Positions 1 to 7,264 of a stretch of DNA of 7,264 nucleotides are shown one piece after another. The DNA lies in contig JAHEIK010000048.1 in NCBI GenBank assembly GCA_024639415.1, positions 7,668 to 14,931 of the forward strand, given 5' to 3'. Each line of letters begins with the position of its first letter. Position 1 is the stretch's first letter. The stretch is from Planctomycetota bacterium (GTDB lineage: Bacteria; Planctomycetota; PLA2; JAEUHO01). The notes under the pieces are model-generated. The model saw nothing but the letters and a program-made list of their open reading frames with translations. It was not told the DNA's origin and searched no databases. A program made the translations under genes and the position numbers.

Positions 1-969
1 CTGCGGGCGGACATGGACGCGCTCCCTCTCCAGGAGCAGAACGACGTGGACTATGCGTCGCGCTCTGCCGGCGTGATGCACGCCTGCGGTCACGACGGGC
101 ACACGGCCATGGCGCTGGCAGCGGCACGGATCCTGAAGCGGCATCCCGCACCGAGCCGTGGCCGGATCAAGCTGATGTTCCAGCCTGCGGAAGAAGGAGG
201 CAATGGAGCCGACGCGATGATCGCGGACGGTGTCCTCGAGAACCCCACCGTCGACGCCGCGTTCGGCATTCACCTCTGGAATCACCTGGAGGTAGGGAAG
301 GTCGCGATCGTCGACGGGCCCTTCATGGCATCCGTCGACGAGTTCACGGTCCGCATCGTGGGCACCGGAGGCCACGGCGCGATGCCCCATGAGACGCGCG
401 ACCCGGTCGTCGCCGCCGCACACGTGATCACGGCGCTCCAGCAGATCGCCGCGCGCAACGTCGATCCCCTCAAGGCTGCCGTCGTCACCATCGGGGCGAT
501 CCACGGCGGCGAGGCCTTCAACATCATTCCAGACAGCGTCGAGCTGCGCGGGACTGCGCGCAGCTTCGATGAAGACGTCTGGGCCTCACTACCCGCGCAC
601 ATCGAACGTGTGGTGCAACGGACGGCCGAGGCGTTTGACTGTCGTGCGGAGCTGGAGCTACGGAGGCTCATGCGGCCGACGATCAATGATCCCGCGATGG
701 CGGCACTGGTACGCGACGTCGCACGCGACGTGATCGGAGAGCAGAACATCGTCGAACTGCGCACGATGGGCGGAGAGGACTTTTCCGAGATCCTCGCGCG
801 CGTACCCGGCTGCTACTTCTTCGTAGGATCACGCAACGAGGCCAAGGGCCTCGTTCACCCGCATCACTCCCCGCACTTCGACATCGACGAAGAGGCGCTT
901 CCGATTGGAGCCCGCCTGCTCGCCGGCGTAGCGCATCACTATCTGACGGCGGAGTCGCTGAGAATCTAG
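1..969 (+). CDS. M20D family metal-dependent amidohydrolase (N-acyl amino acid / hippurate hydrolase type), 5' end missing
   Basis: The visible 322 residues are the C-terminal part of an M20D peptidase/amidohydrolase. The family normally has about 390 residues, so roughly 70 N-terminal residues lie left of the window. These enzymes hydrolyse the amide bond of N-acyl or N-benzoyl amino acids in the cytoplasm with a binuclear metal centre. Visible motifs, in residues of the fragment: RADMDALPL at 2-10; HACGHDGH at 27-34, giving metal ligands Cys29 and His31; PAEEGG at 62-67, with Glu64 as likely catalytic base and Glu65 as ligand; FGIHLWN with His91; the dimerisation-domain signature GTGGHGAMPH at 121-130; and the C-terminal ligand His289 in HSPHFD. 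All expected metal-centre residues in the visible part are present, so the enzyme looks active. The Cys ligand is characteristic of subfamily M20D. The exact substrate cannot be read from sequence. The TAG stop (967-969) overlaps the opposing sirtuin stop. Confidence 0.95.
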   Translation: MRADMDALPLQEQNDVDYASRSAGVMHACGHDGHTAMALAAARILKRHPAPSRGRIKLMFQPAEEGGNGADAMIADGVLENPTVDAAFGIHLWNHLEVGKVAIVDGPFMASVDEFTVRIVGTGGHGAMPHETRDPVVAAAHVITALQQIAARNVDPLKAAVVTIGAIHGGEAFNIIPDSVELRGTARSFDEDVWASLPAHIERVVQRTAEAFDCRAELELRRLMRPTINDPAMAALVRDVARDVIGEQNIVELRTMGGEDFSEILARVPGCYFFVGSRNEAKGLVHPHHSPHFDIDEEALPIGARLLAGVAHHYLTAESLRI

Positions 970-1691
970 CCGCAGCGCTCGGCGACCGCCGGCCACAGCG
1001 TGCGCAAGGCCTCGGCTGCGCCGGTACGCATGTGGATGTCGTAGAGCCCCGAGACGGGTGTCTCCTGCGGGTTGATCTCCACGCACATCGCGCCGGCTGC
1101 CTTCGCCATGCGCGGGAGCTGCGCGGCTGGATAGACGACGCCGGACGTGCCGATGGAGACGAGGAGGTCACTGGCCATGAGGACCTCTGCTGCACGCTCG
1201 AGGGGCGCCTGCTGCATGGGGTCCTCGAACCAGACGATGTCGGGCCTCCGCCACGCGCCACACGCCACACAGCGTCGTTCGATCGGAAGGTCCTTGTTCT
1301 CGAATGGGGCACCCGGACAGCTGCAGCGCACGCGCCAGACGCTCCCGTGGAGTTCGACGACGTCGACGGCTCCCGCGCGCTGGTGCAGCCCGTCGATGTT
1401 CTGCGTGACGATGACGGTCGTGGTGCGCTCCTGTTGGATCTTCGCCATCACGCTGTGGGCCAGTCCCGGCGCCGCCGCACCCATGACGCGTCGCCGCTCG
1501 TCGTGGAAGTCCCAGACGCGATCGGGGTCCCTGTCGAACGCCCGCTGGCAGGCGTAGTCCTGGTAGTCGTAGGAGCCCCAGATGCCGCCCTCGCCGCGAT
1601 ACGTCGGCAGCCCGCACTCCGAGGACAGCCCCGCGCCGGTGAAGAACACGATGTGCTCGAAGCGCTCGAGCGGGAGATCAGGCGTCATCAT
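966..1691 (-). CDS. NAD-dependent protein deacylase, CobB/SIRT5-like sirtuin
   Basis: A 241-residue, single-domain sirtuin without extensions. It removes acyl groups from lysine side chains using NAD+, giving nicotinamide and O-acyl-ADP-ribose, presumably in the cytosol. Visible: NAD-binding TGAGLSSECG (18-27) and PTYR (29-32), TQNIDGLH (96-103), catalytic His115 in ELHGS, a zinc ribbon of Cys123, Cys125, Cys141 and Cys144 (CxC and CxxC), the substrate-strand segment IVWFED (152-157), and IGTSGVVYPAA (180-190). Layout and the stretch AFDRDP...RRR resemble E. coli CobB closely. The acyl-specificity pair Tyr-x-x-Arg of CobB/SIRT5 appears here as His63-x-x-Arg66, so Arg is kept and Tyr is replaced. 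The start at 1691 overlaps the stop of the upstream gene as ATGA, and AAGGG nine bases upstream could bind the ribosome. A second ATG follows at once (1688-1686) and cannot be excluded. The stop shares CTAG with the converging M20 gene. Family assignment is firm; acyl preference is not. Confidence 0.95.
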   Translation of the reverse strand: MMTPDLPLERFEHIVFFTGAGLSSECGLPTYRGEGGIWGSYDYQDYACQRAFDRDPDRVWDFHDERRRVMGAAAPGLAHSVMAKIQQERTTTVIVTQNIDGLHQRAGAVDVVELHGSVWRVRCSCPGAPFENKDLPIERRCVACGAWRRPDIVWFEDPMQQAPLERAAEVLMASDLLVSIGTSGVVYPAAQLPRMAKAAGAMCVEINPQETPVSGLYDIHMRTGAAEALRTLWPAVAERCG

Positions 1692-2599
1692 CGGGAAGCA
1701 CCCTTGCGGAGCGGCCGAAGCTGGATGCGGAGGTCGGCGCGCAGCAGGTTGTGGTCGGACAGCGCTGTGGAGCGTTCATCGAGTGCGAGCCGGAAGGCGC
1801 GCACGGCGACCGAGAGCGCTTTTCCCGATCGCACGAGGATGTGGTCGGGGCGCCACCCCTCGAGCGACTTGCGTACCGGCCGAGGCCATCCGACCCGCGT
1901 CGGAGGCTTGGCGGCGAAGAGGCCACTGGCGAGCTGGATAGGTGGGTTGCAGTCGACGAGCCCGGCGCGCAGCACTGCACGGTAGTCGGCGGTGAGCCGC
2001 CCGGCATCGAGGGGCAGCGTGTTGAGATCGCCGGCGAGCACCAGGGGCAGGTCCCGTTGCTTCGCCAGGCGACGGAGCAGGAACGCGAGCTGTTTGCTAC
2101 GCGGGTTGTCGGCTCCGAAGGCCAAGGCCAGGTGCGTCGTGACCACACGCACCCGCCCCACGGGCGTGCGAATCACGGCCTCGAGCAGGCCCTTGCGGGC
2201 GAGTTGCTCCCCGAGGGAGAGCCCCTTGAAGTGTGGGAAGGGCACCCAGGCGCTGTCCACGATGGGATGCCGCGAGAGGATCAGAAGGCCGCCGCCGCCG
2301 CGGACCATGTGCGGGAAGTCCTGCTTGAGCGCCCTCGCCAGCGCGCGCTGCTCGCGCCCCGTCCAGACCTCCTGCAAGCACAGCACATCCAGCTTCTGGG
2401 CGCGTAGCGCGGACGGCATGCGTGCGCGCCGCGCGGCGAAGTCCTTCGAGACGATCGGGATGAGCCACGTGTTGAAGCAGCCGACCCGCACCGTCGTCGC
2501 TTGCGGCGCCGGGGGCTCCTTGCCGTGCGCTTCAGGCGTCAGCAGGGCGAGTCCGCAGACGGTGAGGCAGACGAGGAGCGTGGCGGACGCGCGCGGCAT
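1688..2599 (-). CDS. Exported endonuclease/exonuclease/phosphatase (EEP) family hydrolase, neutral-sphingomyelinase-like
   Basis: A 303-residue protein with an N-terminal signal peptide (Arg3, hydrophobic 6-21, likely cleavage after AHG at 24-26) followed by a complete EEP (DNase I-like) fold, so it should act outside the cytoplasm. Family landmarks: CFNTW with Asn43, LQEVW with metal-binding Glu77, GGLLILSRHPI (103-113), a Lys-Gly pair at 136-137, TTHLAL with His156, GDLNTLP with Asp191 and Asn193, PDHILV (251-256), and the terminal SDH at 281-283 with catalytic His283. EEP enzymes are Mg-dependent phosphodiesterases or phosphatases acting on nucleic acids, sphingomyelin or inositol phosphates. 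The LQEVW, SRHPI and KG features lean toward the neutral sphingomyelinase/secreted branch, which is an inference. I chose ATG 2599 because it gives a well-formed signal peptide. The frame stays open to an ATG at 2671, but that would add 24 residues ahead of the signal and overlap the divergent gene. No clear Shine-Dalgarno sequence precedes 2599. It is the first gene of a pair with the sirtuin. Confidence 0.9.
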   Translation of the reverse strand: MPRASATLLVCLTVCGLALLTPEAHGKEPPAPQATTVRVGCFNTWLIPIVSKDFAARRARMPSALRAQKLDVLCLQEVWTGREQRALARALKQDFPHMVRGGGGLLILSRHPIVDSAWVPFPHFKGLSLGEQLARKGLLEAVIRTPVGRVRVVTTHLALAFGADNPRSKQLAFLLRRLAKQRDLPLVLAGDLNTLPLDAGRLTADYRAVLRAGLVDCNPPIQLASGLFAAKPPTRVGWPRPVRKSLEGWRPDHILVRSGKALSVAVRAFRLALDERSTALSDHNLLRADLRIQLRPLRKGASR

Positions 2600-2669
2600 C
2601 CGGCCAAGGTAGCAGGCGGGCGGGCGCGAGTGCGCCGGGGTGTACCCTGGGAGCCGCCCGGAGGTGTCC
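2600..2669. promoter_or_regulatory. Divergent intergenic region between the EEP gene and the glutamate-synthase-like gene
   Basis: These 70 bases separate two divergently transcribed units and must hold the 5' signals of both unless transcription starts inside a neighbouring gene. A short GC hairpin (GGCGC, loop GAGT, GCGCC, 2623-2636) lies in the middle. I see no convincing -35/-10 pair on either strand. The shared position suggests the two units could be co-regulated, but no recognisable operator supports this. Confidence 0.4.
2660..2665 (+). promoter_or_regulatory. Ribosome binding site of the glutamate-synthase-like gene
   Basis: GGAGGT, a near-perfect Shine-Dalgarno match, sits four bases before ATG 2670. 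It decides that start over an in-frame GTG at 2640, which has no such site and would add ten hydrophilic residues before the membrane segment. Confidence 0.75.
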
Positions 2670-4259
2670 ATGTATCGCCGTCTGTTCTACCTCGTCTCCG
2701 TGCTCGTCCTCCTGGGGCTCGCTGCGTGGGCGTACGTCTGGCGACCGGCCCTGTGGGGCTATGCGATCGTCGCCCCGCTGGTGCTCCTCGGTCTGCGCGA
2801 CGCGCTCCAGACACGCCATGCCGTCCTCAGGAACTGGCCGCTCATCGGGCGCTTCCGCTACGTGTTCGAGGCCATCCGTCCCGAGATCCAGCAGTACTTC
2901 GTGGAGTCGAACACGGACGGTACGCCGTTCAACCGGGAGTTCCGGGCCGTCGCCTACCAGCGTGCGAAGGACGTGCTCGACACGCTGCCGTTCGGAACGC
3001 AGAACGACGTGTACCGGGTCGGCTACGAGTGGATGAACCACTCCATGGCGGCCCGGGTCGCTCCGCACGTGGCACCGCGCGTGAGGATCGGTGGCCCCGC
3101 GTGCACGCAGCCGTACGATGCTTCGTATCTGAACATCTCTGCGATGAGCTATGGTTCGCTCAGCAAGAACGCCGTCCTCGCCCTGAGCCGAGGGGCGCAG
3201 GCCGGTGGCTTCGCCCACAACACCGGGGAGGGGGGCATCAGCCCGTATCACCTCGAGGGCGGCGCGGACCTGATCTACCAGATCGGGACGGGGTACTTCG
3301 GGTGTCGTTCGGCCGACGGCGGCTTCGACCCGGAGGCCTTCAGCGAGCGGGCCGCCCTTCCGGCCGTGAAGATGATCGAGTTGAAGCTGAGCCAGGGCGC
3401 CAAACCCGGCCATGGCGGGATCCTCCCCGCGCAGAAGGTGACCCCGGAGATCGCCGCCATCCGCGGCGTGCCCGTTGGCAAGCGCGTCGACTCCCCGCCT
3501 GCGCACCGGGCCTTCGACACGCCCGTCGGCCTGCTCGAGTTCGTCGCACGACTCCGCGAGCTCTCGGGCGGCAAGCCGATCGGCATCAAGCTGTGCGTCG
3601 GTGATCGCGTTGAGATCTTCAGCCTGTGCAAGGCCATGGTCGCCACCGGCGTCACGCCTGACTTCTTCGCCATCGACGGCGGGGAGGGAGGCACCGGCGC
3701 GGCTCCGCTGGAGTTCAGCAACTCCGTGGGCTGGCCGCTACGGGAAGGTGTTGTGTTCGTGCACAACGCACTGGTCGGCTGCGGCTTGCGCGAGCACGTG
3801 AAGCTGATCGCAGCCGGCAAGATCATCACAGGCTTTCACATGGTCCGGGCGCTCGCGATGGGCGCGGACGTGTGCAGCTCCGCACGCGCGTTCATGTTCG
3901 CGCTCGGCTGCATCCAGGCACGGCGCTGCAACTCCAATCACTGCCCGGTGGGGGTCGCCACGCAGGATGCGGGGCTCGTCTCCGGGCTCGTCGTGACCGA
4001 CAAGTGCGAGCGCGTGCGGAACTACCACGCCGACACGGTGCACAGCTTCCAGGAGTTGATTGCCGCGGCGGGCTTGCCGGGCCCCGAGGCTGTCCAGCCG
4101 CGTCATGTCTGGCGTCGTGTGGACGCGCTGCACAGCTTGCACTACGGCCAGATCTATCACTATCTGCCACCCGGCTCGCTCTTGGAGGATCCCGTGCCCG
4201 CCCCGTACCGCGCCGATTGGGAAGCTGCTTGCAAGGACAGGTTCTGCCGGGCGGGCTGA
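2670..4259 (+). CDS. Membrane-anchored FMN-binding glutamate synthase domain protein (GltB-like, no amidotransferase domain)
   Basis: A 529-residue protein with two predicted N-terminal membrane helices (about 6-24 and 28-43), followed by the FMN-binding glutamate synthase barrel typical of GltB and its archaeal-type short relatives. Landmarks: ISAMSYGSLS (156-165), HNTGEGGISPYH (183-194), KPGHGGILPAQKV (245-257), SPPAHRAF (275-282), IGIKLCVGD (304-312), the FMN-phosphate loop DGGEGGTGAAP (336-346), and a GltB-type 3Fe-4S motif with Cys414, Cys420 and Cys425 (C-x5-C-x4-C) followed by PVGVATQ. In full glutamate synthase this domain reduces 2-oxoglutarate plus ammonia to glutamate, with ammonia delivered from an N-terminal class II glutaminase domain. 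That glutaminase domain is absent here, so true glutamate synthesis is unproven. Stand-alone membrane-anchored members of this family are widespread and largely uncharacterised. It is the first gene of the plus-strand cluster; the AAA ATPase begins 44 bases downstream. No GltD-like reductase gene is in the window, so the electron donor is unknown. Confidence 0.92.
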   Translation: MYRRLFYLVSVLVLLGLAAWAYVWRPALWGYAIVAPLVLLGLRDALQTRHAVLRNWPLIGRFRYVFEAIRPEIQQYFVESNTDGTPFNREFRAVAYQRAKDVLDTLPFGTQNDVYRVGYEWMNHSMAARVAPHVAPRVRIGGPACTQPYDASYLNISAMSYGSLSKNAVLALSRGAQAGGFAHNTGEGGISPYHLEGGADLIYQIGTGYFGCRSADGGFDPEAFSERAALPAVKMIELKLSQGAKPGHGGILPAQKVTPEIAAIRGVPVGKRVDSPPAHRAFDTPVGLLEFVARLRELSGGKPIGIKLCVGDRVEIFSLCKAMVATGVTPDFFAIDGGEGGTGAAPLEFSNSVGWPLREGVVFVHNALVGCGLREHVKLIAAGKIITGFHMVRALAMGADVCSSARAFMFALGCIQARRCNSNHCPVGVATQDAGLVSGLVVTDKCERVRNYHADTVHSFQELIAAAGLPGPEAVQPRHVWRRVDALHSLHYGQIYHYLPPGSLLEDPVPAPYRADWEAACKDRFCRAG

Positions 4260-4303
4260 GCAGGAACGGCGGGTAGAGTGACGGCGATGCGGGACGGCGA
4301 GCC

Positions 4304-5799
<1,496 letters not shown>

Positions 5800-5803
<4 letters not shown>

Positions 5804-7041
5804 GCCGGCGGCTCGTCGCCCCGGCCCTGGTGCTGCTCGGCCTCGTCGCCGTCGTCTCGGGCATCTTCTTCTTCGGCGACAGCGCGCAGCCGGATGCGCC
5901 GACGGAGCGTCCGCCCGTCCAGCCGGCGGTCACCGGTCCCTTCGACGTGATTGCGCCGCGCCTCCGGGGCCTGCCGGGCACGAGCGATGGCGAGCTGACG
6001 GCACGGCGCTTCGTGGACCGCGTGCTGGAGGGTGTGGAGGGCAGCCCGCGTCCGGTCATCCTCGCAGCGCTCGGGCGTGAGGACTGGGGCGTGCAGTGGG
6101 CCGGCCTCCTGGCCGTGCCGCGGTACGGCCCGAGCGATGCCCCCCTGGGTGCTGCACTGGCCCGAGCCCTCGCTTCGGACCTGCCGCAGGTACGGCGGAC
6201 GGCAGCGGAGGCAGCGGCCTATCTCGGGCGCGAGCACTTCCAGCTCGTGTTGGAGGCGCTGCGTACGGCGGCGGGGGACAGCGACGCACGCGTTCGTGCG
6301 GCCGCCGTACAGACGCTCGCCAGGCGCCGGTCGAACCACGTGGCACTGGTGGCCCTGTTCGAGGCAGCGCTCGCCGACGAGAGTGACGATGCCCGGACGG
6401 CCGGGGCCTACGGGCTGGCCCAGATCGAGTTGCAGGAGAAGCTGCAGCCCGAGGTCGTGGAGCGGCTGCGTCCCGCACTGGTTCGCGCGCTGCGGGACCC
6501 GGTCACGGATGTCGTCGTGTACGCAGTCATGGCGCTGGGGCGTGCGGGCCCCTATGCGGGAGCTGACGTGCCCGCGATCCTGCCGCTGCTGGCCGACGAG
6601 CGGGTCCTCGTGCGCGCGCAGGCTGCCAATGCCCTGGGCAGCATCGGGGCGCCAGCGCTGCCTCACCTGAAGGCAGCCCTTGCGGCCGGTCACACGCGCC
6701 GACTGCCCTCGGTGCTGTGGGCGTTGCGCCAGATCGGCGAGCCCGCGCACCCCCTGTTGCTGGCCTCCCTCAGCCACGAGAGCACCCTCGTGCGAGCCTT
6801 GGCGGCGCAGAAGCTGTACGAGGCCGACCACGAGGTCGAGCGCGCCCTGGACACGCTCATCGCCGTTCTCGGGCAGGAGGACGACGATGCACTGCTCGTC
6901 GCGATGCGTACGCTGGGTCGCATGGGCACGCAAGGTGCGAGGGCTGCGGCCGCACTGGAGCCTCACCAGAGGCATGCGGATGAGAAGATCCGGCTGGCGG
7001 CCGAGGCGGCGCTGGAGAGCATCTCCCCCCGCGGCGGTTGA
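5800..7041 (+). CDS. Membrane-anchored HEAT-repeat protein
   Basis: A 413-residue protein with a short basic N-terminus (MSRR), one hydrophobic segment (about 5-25), a Pro/Ala-rich linker (about 28-47), and then an alpha-solenoid to the C-terminus. Helical repeats of about 30-40 residues carry the HEAT/PBS-lyase pattern of acidic turn, V-R, then A-A-x-A-L-G: for example PQVRRTAAEAAAYLG (129-143), DARVRAAAVQTLA (162-174), TDVVVYAVMALGRAG (236-250), RVLVRAQAANALGSIG (268-283), STLVRALAAQKL (328-339) and EKIRLAAEAALESI (395-408). I count eight or nine repeats. No catalytic residues are visible, so it is probably a binding scaffold. The positive-inside rule predicts an uncleaved signal anchor with the solenoid on the outer face of the cytoplasmic membrane; a cleaved signal peptide is possible. 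ATGA coupling to the AAA gene argues for coordinated production, though a periplasmic solenoid could not touch a cytosolic ATPase directly. HEAT proteins are too generic for a functional name. Confidence 0.88.
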
Positions 7042-7048
7042 TCGGAGC

Positions 7049-7072
7049 CAGACGCCGATCGATGGACGTCTG
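7049..7072 (+). terminator. Hairpin just after the HEAT-repeat gene, possible terminator
   Basis: CAGACG (7049-7054) pairs with CGTCTG (7067-7072). Inside, CC (7055-7056) can pair with GG (7064-7065), leaving a seven-base loop and one bulged A. It begins eight bases after the stop codon, where a terminator would be expected. No T-run follows, so it is not a classical intrinsic terminator. It may be a 3'-end stabilising hairpin or chance pairing in GC-rich DNA. Confidence 0.3.
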
Positions 7073-7079
7073 CGGGCAC

Positions 7080-7109
7080 CGAACGTTTCGTTCCGGATCG
7101 AACGTTCCG
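7080..7109. repeat. Small cluster of GAACGTT repeats with inverted symmetry
   Basis: CGAACGTT occurs at 7080-7087 and again at 7099-7106. The second copy lies in the eight-base palindrome GAACGTTC (7100-7107), and the first forms GAACG-TTT-CGTTC (7081-7093). Both are followed by TTCCG or a similar sequence. The arrangement could be a binding site for a dimeric regulator of the next gene, but it is short and may be chance. Confidence 0.3.
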
Positions 7110-7145
7110 TGCCGAGATCGAGGACACCGACAGGGTCGGGCAGCC

Positions 7146-7174
7146 TTGCGCCACCGAGGCCAGGGCGGCACAAT
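7146..7174 (+). promoter_or_regulatory. Weak sigma70-like promoter candidate
   Basis: TTGCGC (7146-7151) and CACAAT (7169-7174) are 17 bases apart, matching TTGACA at three and TATAAT at four of six positions. They lie about 70 bases before the start at 7245, in one of the few AT-containing spots of this intergenic region. The match is weak and is supported mainly by spacing and location. Confidence 0.25.
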
Positions 7175-7244
7175 CGGCTGCTCCGAGGCAGGGTGGGGAG
7201 CGCGGCACGGCACTTGTAGCTGCGCAGTCACGGGAGGCAGCCGC

Positions 7245-7264
7245 ATGGAGCACGCCGTCTACTT
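7245..7264 (+). CDS. Start of an unidentified gene, cut by the right edge
   Basis: ATG 7245 is preceded by GGGAGG (7232-7237) at a seven-base spacing, a strong ribosome binding site, and the frame stays open to the edge, encoding MEHAVY. Six codons say nothing about function. The roughly 200-base gap after the HEAT gene suggests a separate transcription unit. This call rests on the ribosome binding site alone. Confidence 0.5.

Noticed and set aside
1032..1985. A 317-codon plus-strand ORF across the sirtuin and the end of the EEP gene
   Set aside because: It is antisense to two genes with full catalytic motifs, spans their junction and has low-complexity Arg/Ala/Asp-rich composition.
966..2599. 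Sirtuin next to a nuclease-fold protein as an anti-phage system
   Set aside because: Defence SIR2 proteins are usually divergent, fused or paired with Argonaute, HerA-like or TIR partners. This one is a short canonical CobB-type deacylase with an intact zinc ribbon, and the EEP protein carries a signal peptide, so they would not act together on intracellular phage DNA.
2623..2636. GC hairpin in the divergent region as a terminator or operator
   Set aside because: The stem is only five base pairs with no T-run, lies upstream of both genes, and such short GC palindromes are expected by chance at this base composition.
2501..3604. A 367-codon plus-strand ORF overlapping the glutamate-synthase-like gene in another frame
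   Set aside because: The translation is Arg/Pro/Gly-rich with no domain, while the alternative frame shows a complete FMN/Fe-S enzyme.

Overview
The window is a GC-rich, tightly packed bacterial chromosome segment. It holds five complete protein genes, one gene cut by the left edge, and probably the first few codons of another at the right edge. I see no rRNA, tRNA, insertion sequence, phage gene, CRISPR array or plasmid function. Strong G/C preference at third codon positions creates long antisense ORFs that I treat as artefacts. The gene mix (M20D amidohydrolase, CobB-type sirtuin, exported EEP hydrolase, FMN-dependent glutamate-synthase-like protein, Ycf46-like AAA ATPase, HEAT-repeat membrane protein) would fit a large-genome, high-GC, diderm environmental bacterium such as a planctomycete, myxobacterium or relative. 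No marker gene settles the phylum.

Layout. (1) 1-969, plus strand: C-terminal four fifths of an M20D metal-dependent amidohydrolase. (2) 2599-966, minus strand: a two-gene unit encoding an exported endonuclease/exonuclease/phosphatase-fold enzyme followed by a sirtuin, joined by an ATGA stop/start overlap. The sirtuin stop shares a CTAG with the stop of the M20 gene, so the two converge with no spacer. (3) 2600-2669: a 70-bp divergent intergenic region that must hold the 5' signals for both directions. (4) 2670-7041, plus strand: a three-gene unit. It encodes a membrane-anchored FMN/3Fe-4S glutamate-synthase-domain protein, a Ycf46-like AAA ATPase 44 bp downstream, and a membrane-anchored HEAT-repeat protein whose start overlaps the ATPase stop as ATGA. 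(5) 7042-7244: a roughly 200-bp intergenic stretch with a hairpin, a small repeat cluster and a weak promoter-like pair, leading to a start codon with a good ribosome binding site at 7245.

None of the genes is an orphan; each belongs to a recognisable family. The part most worth a second look is the plus-strand cluster: a GltB-like redox enzyme without its glutaminase domain, an AAA motor with a degenerate second ATPase-like module, and a tethered HEAT scaffold. Their joint role is not evident from the families. The sirtuin also departs from the classic Tyr-x-x-Arg acyl-specificity signature, carrying His in place of Tyr. I found no convincing sign of a defence system.
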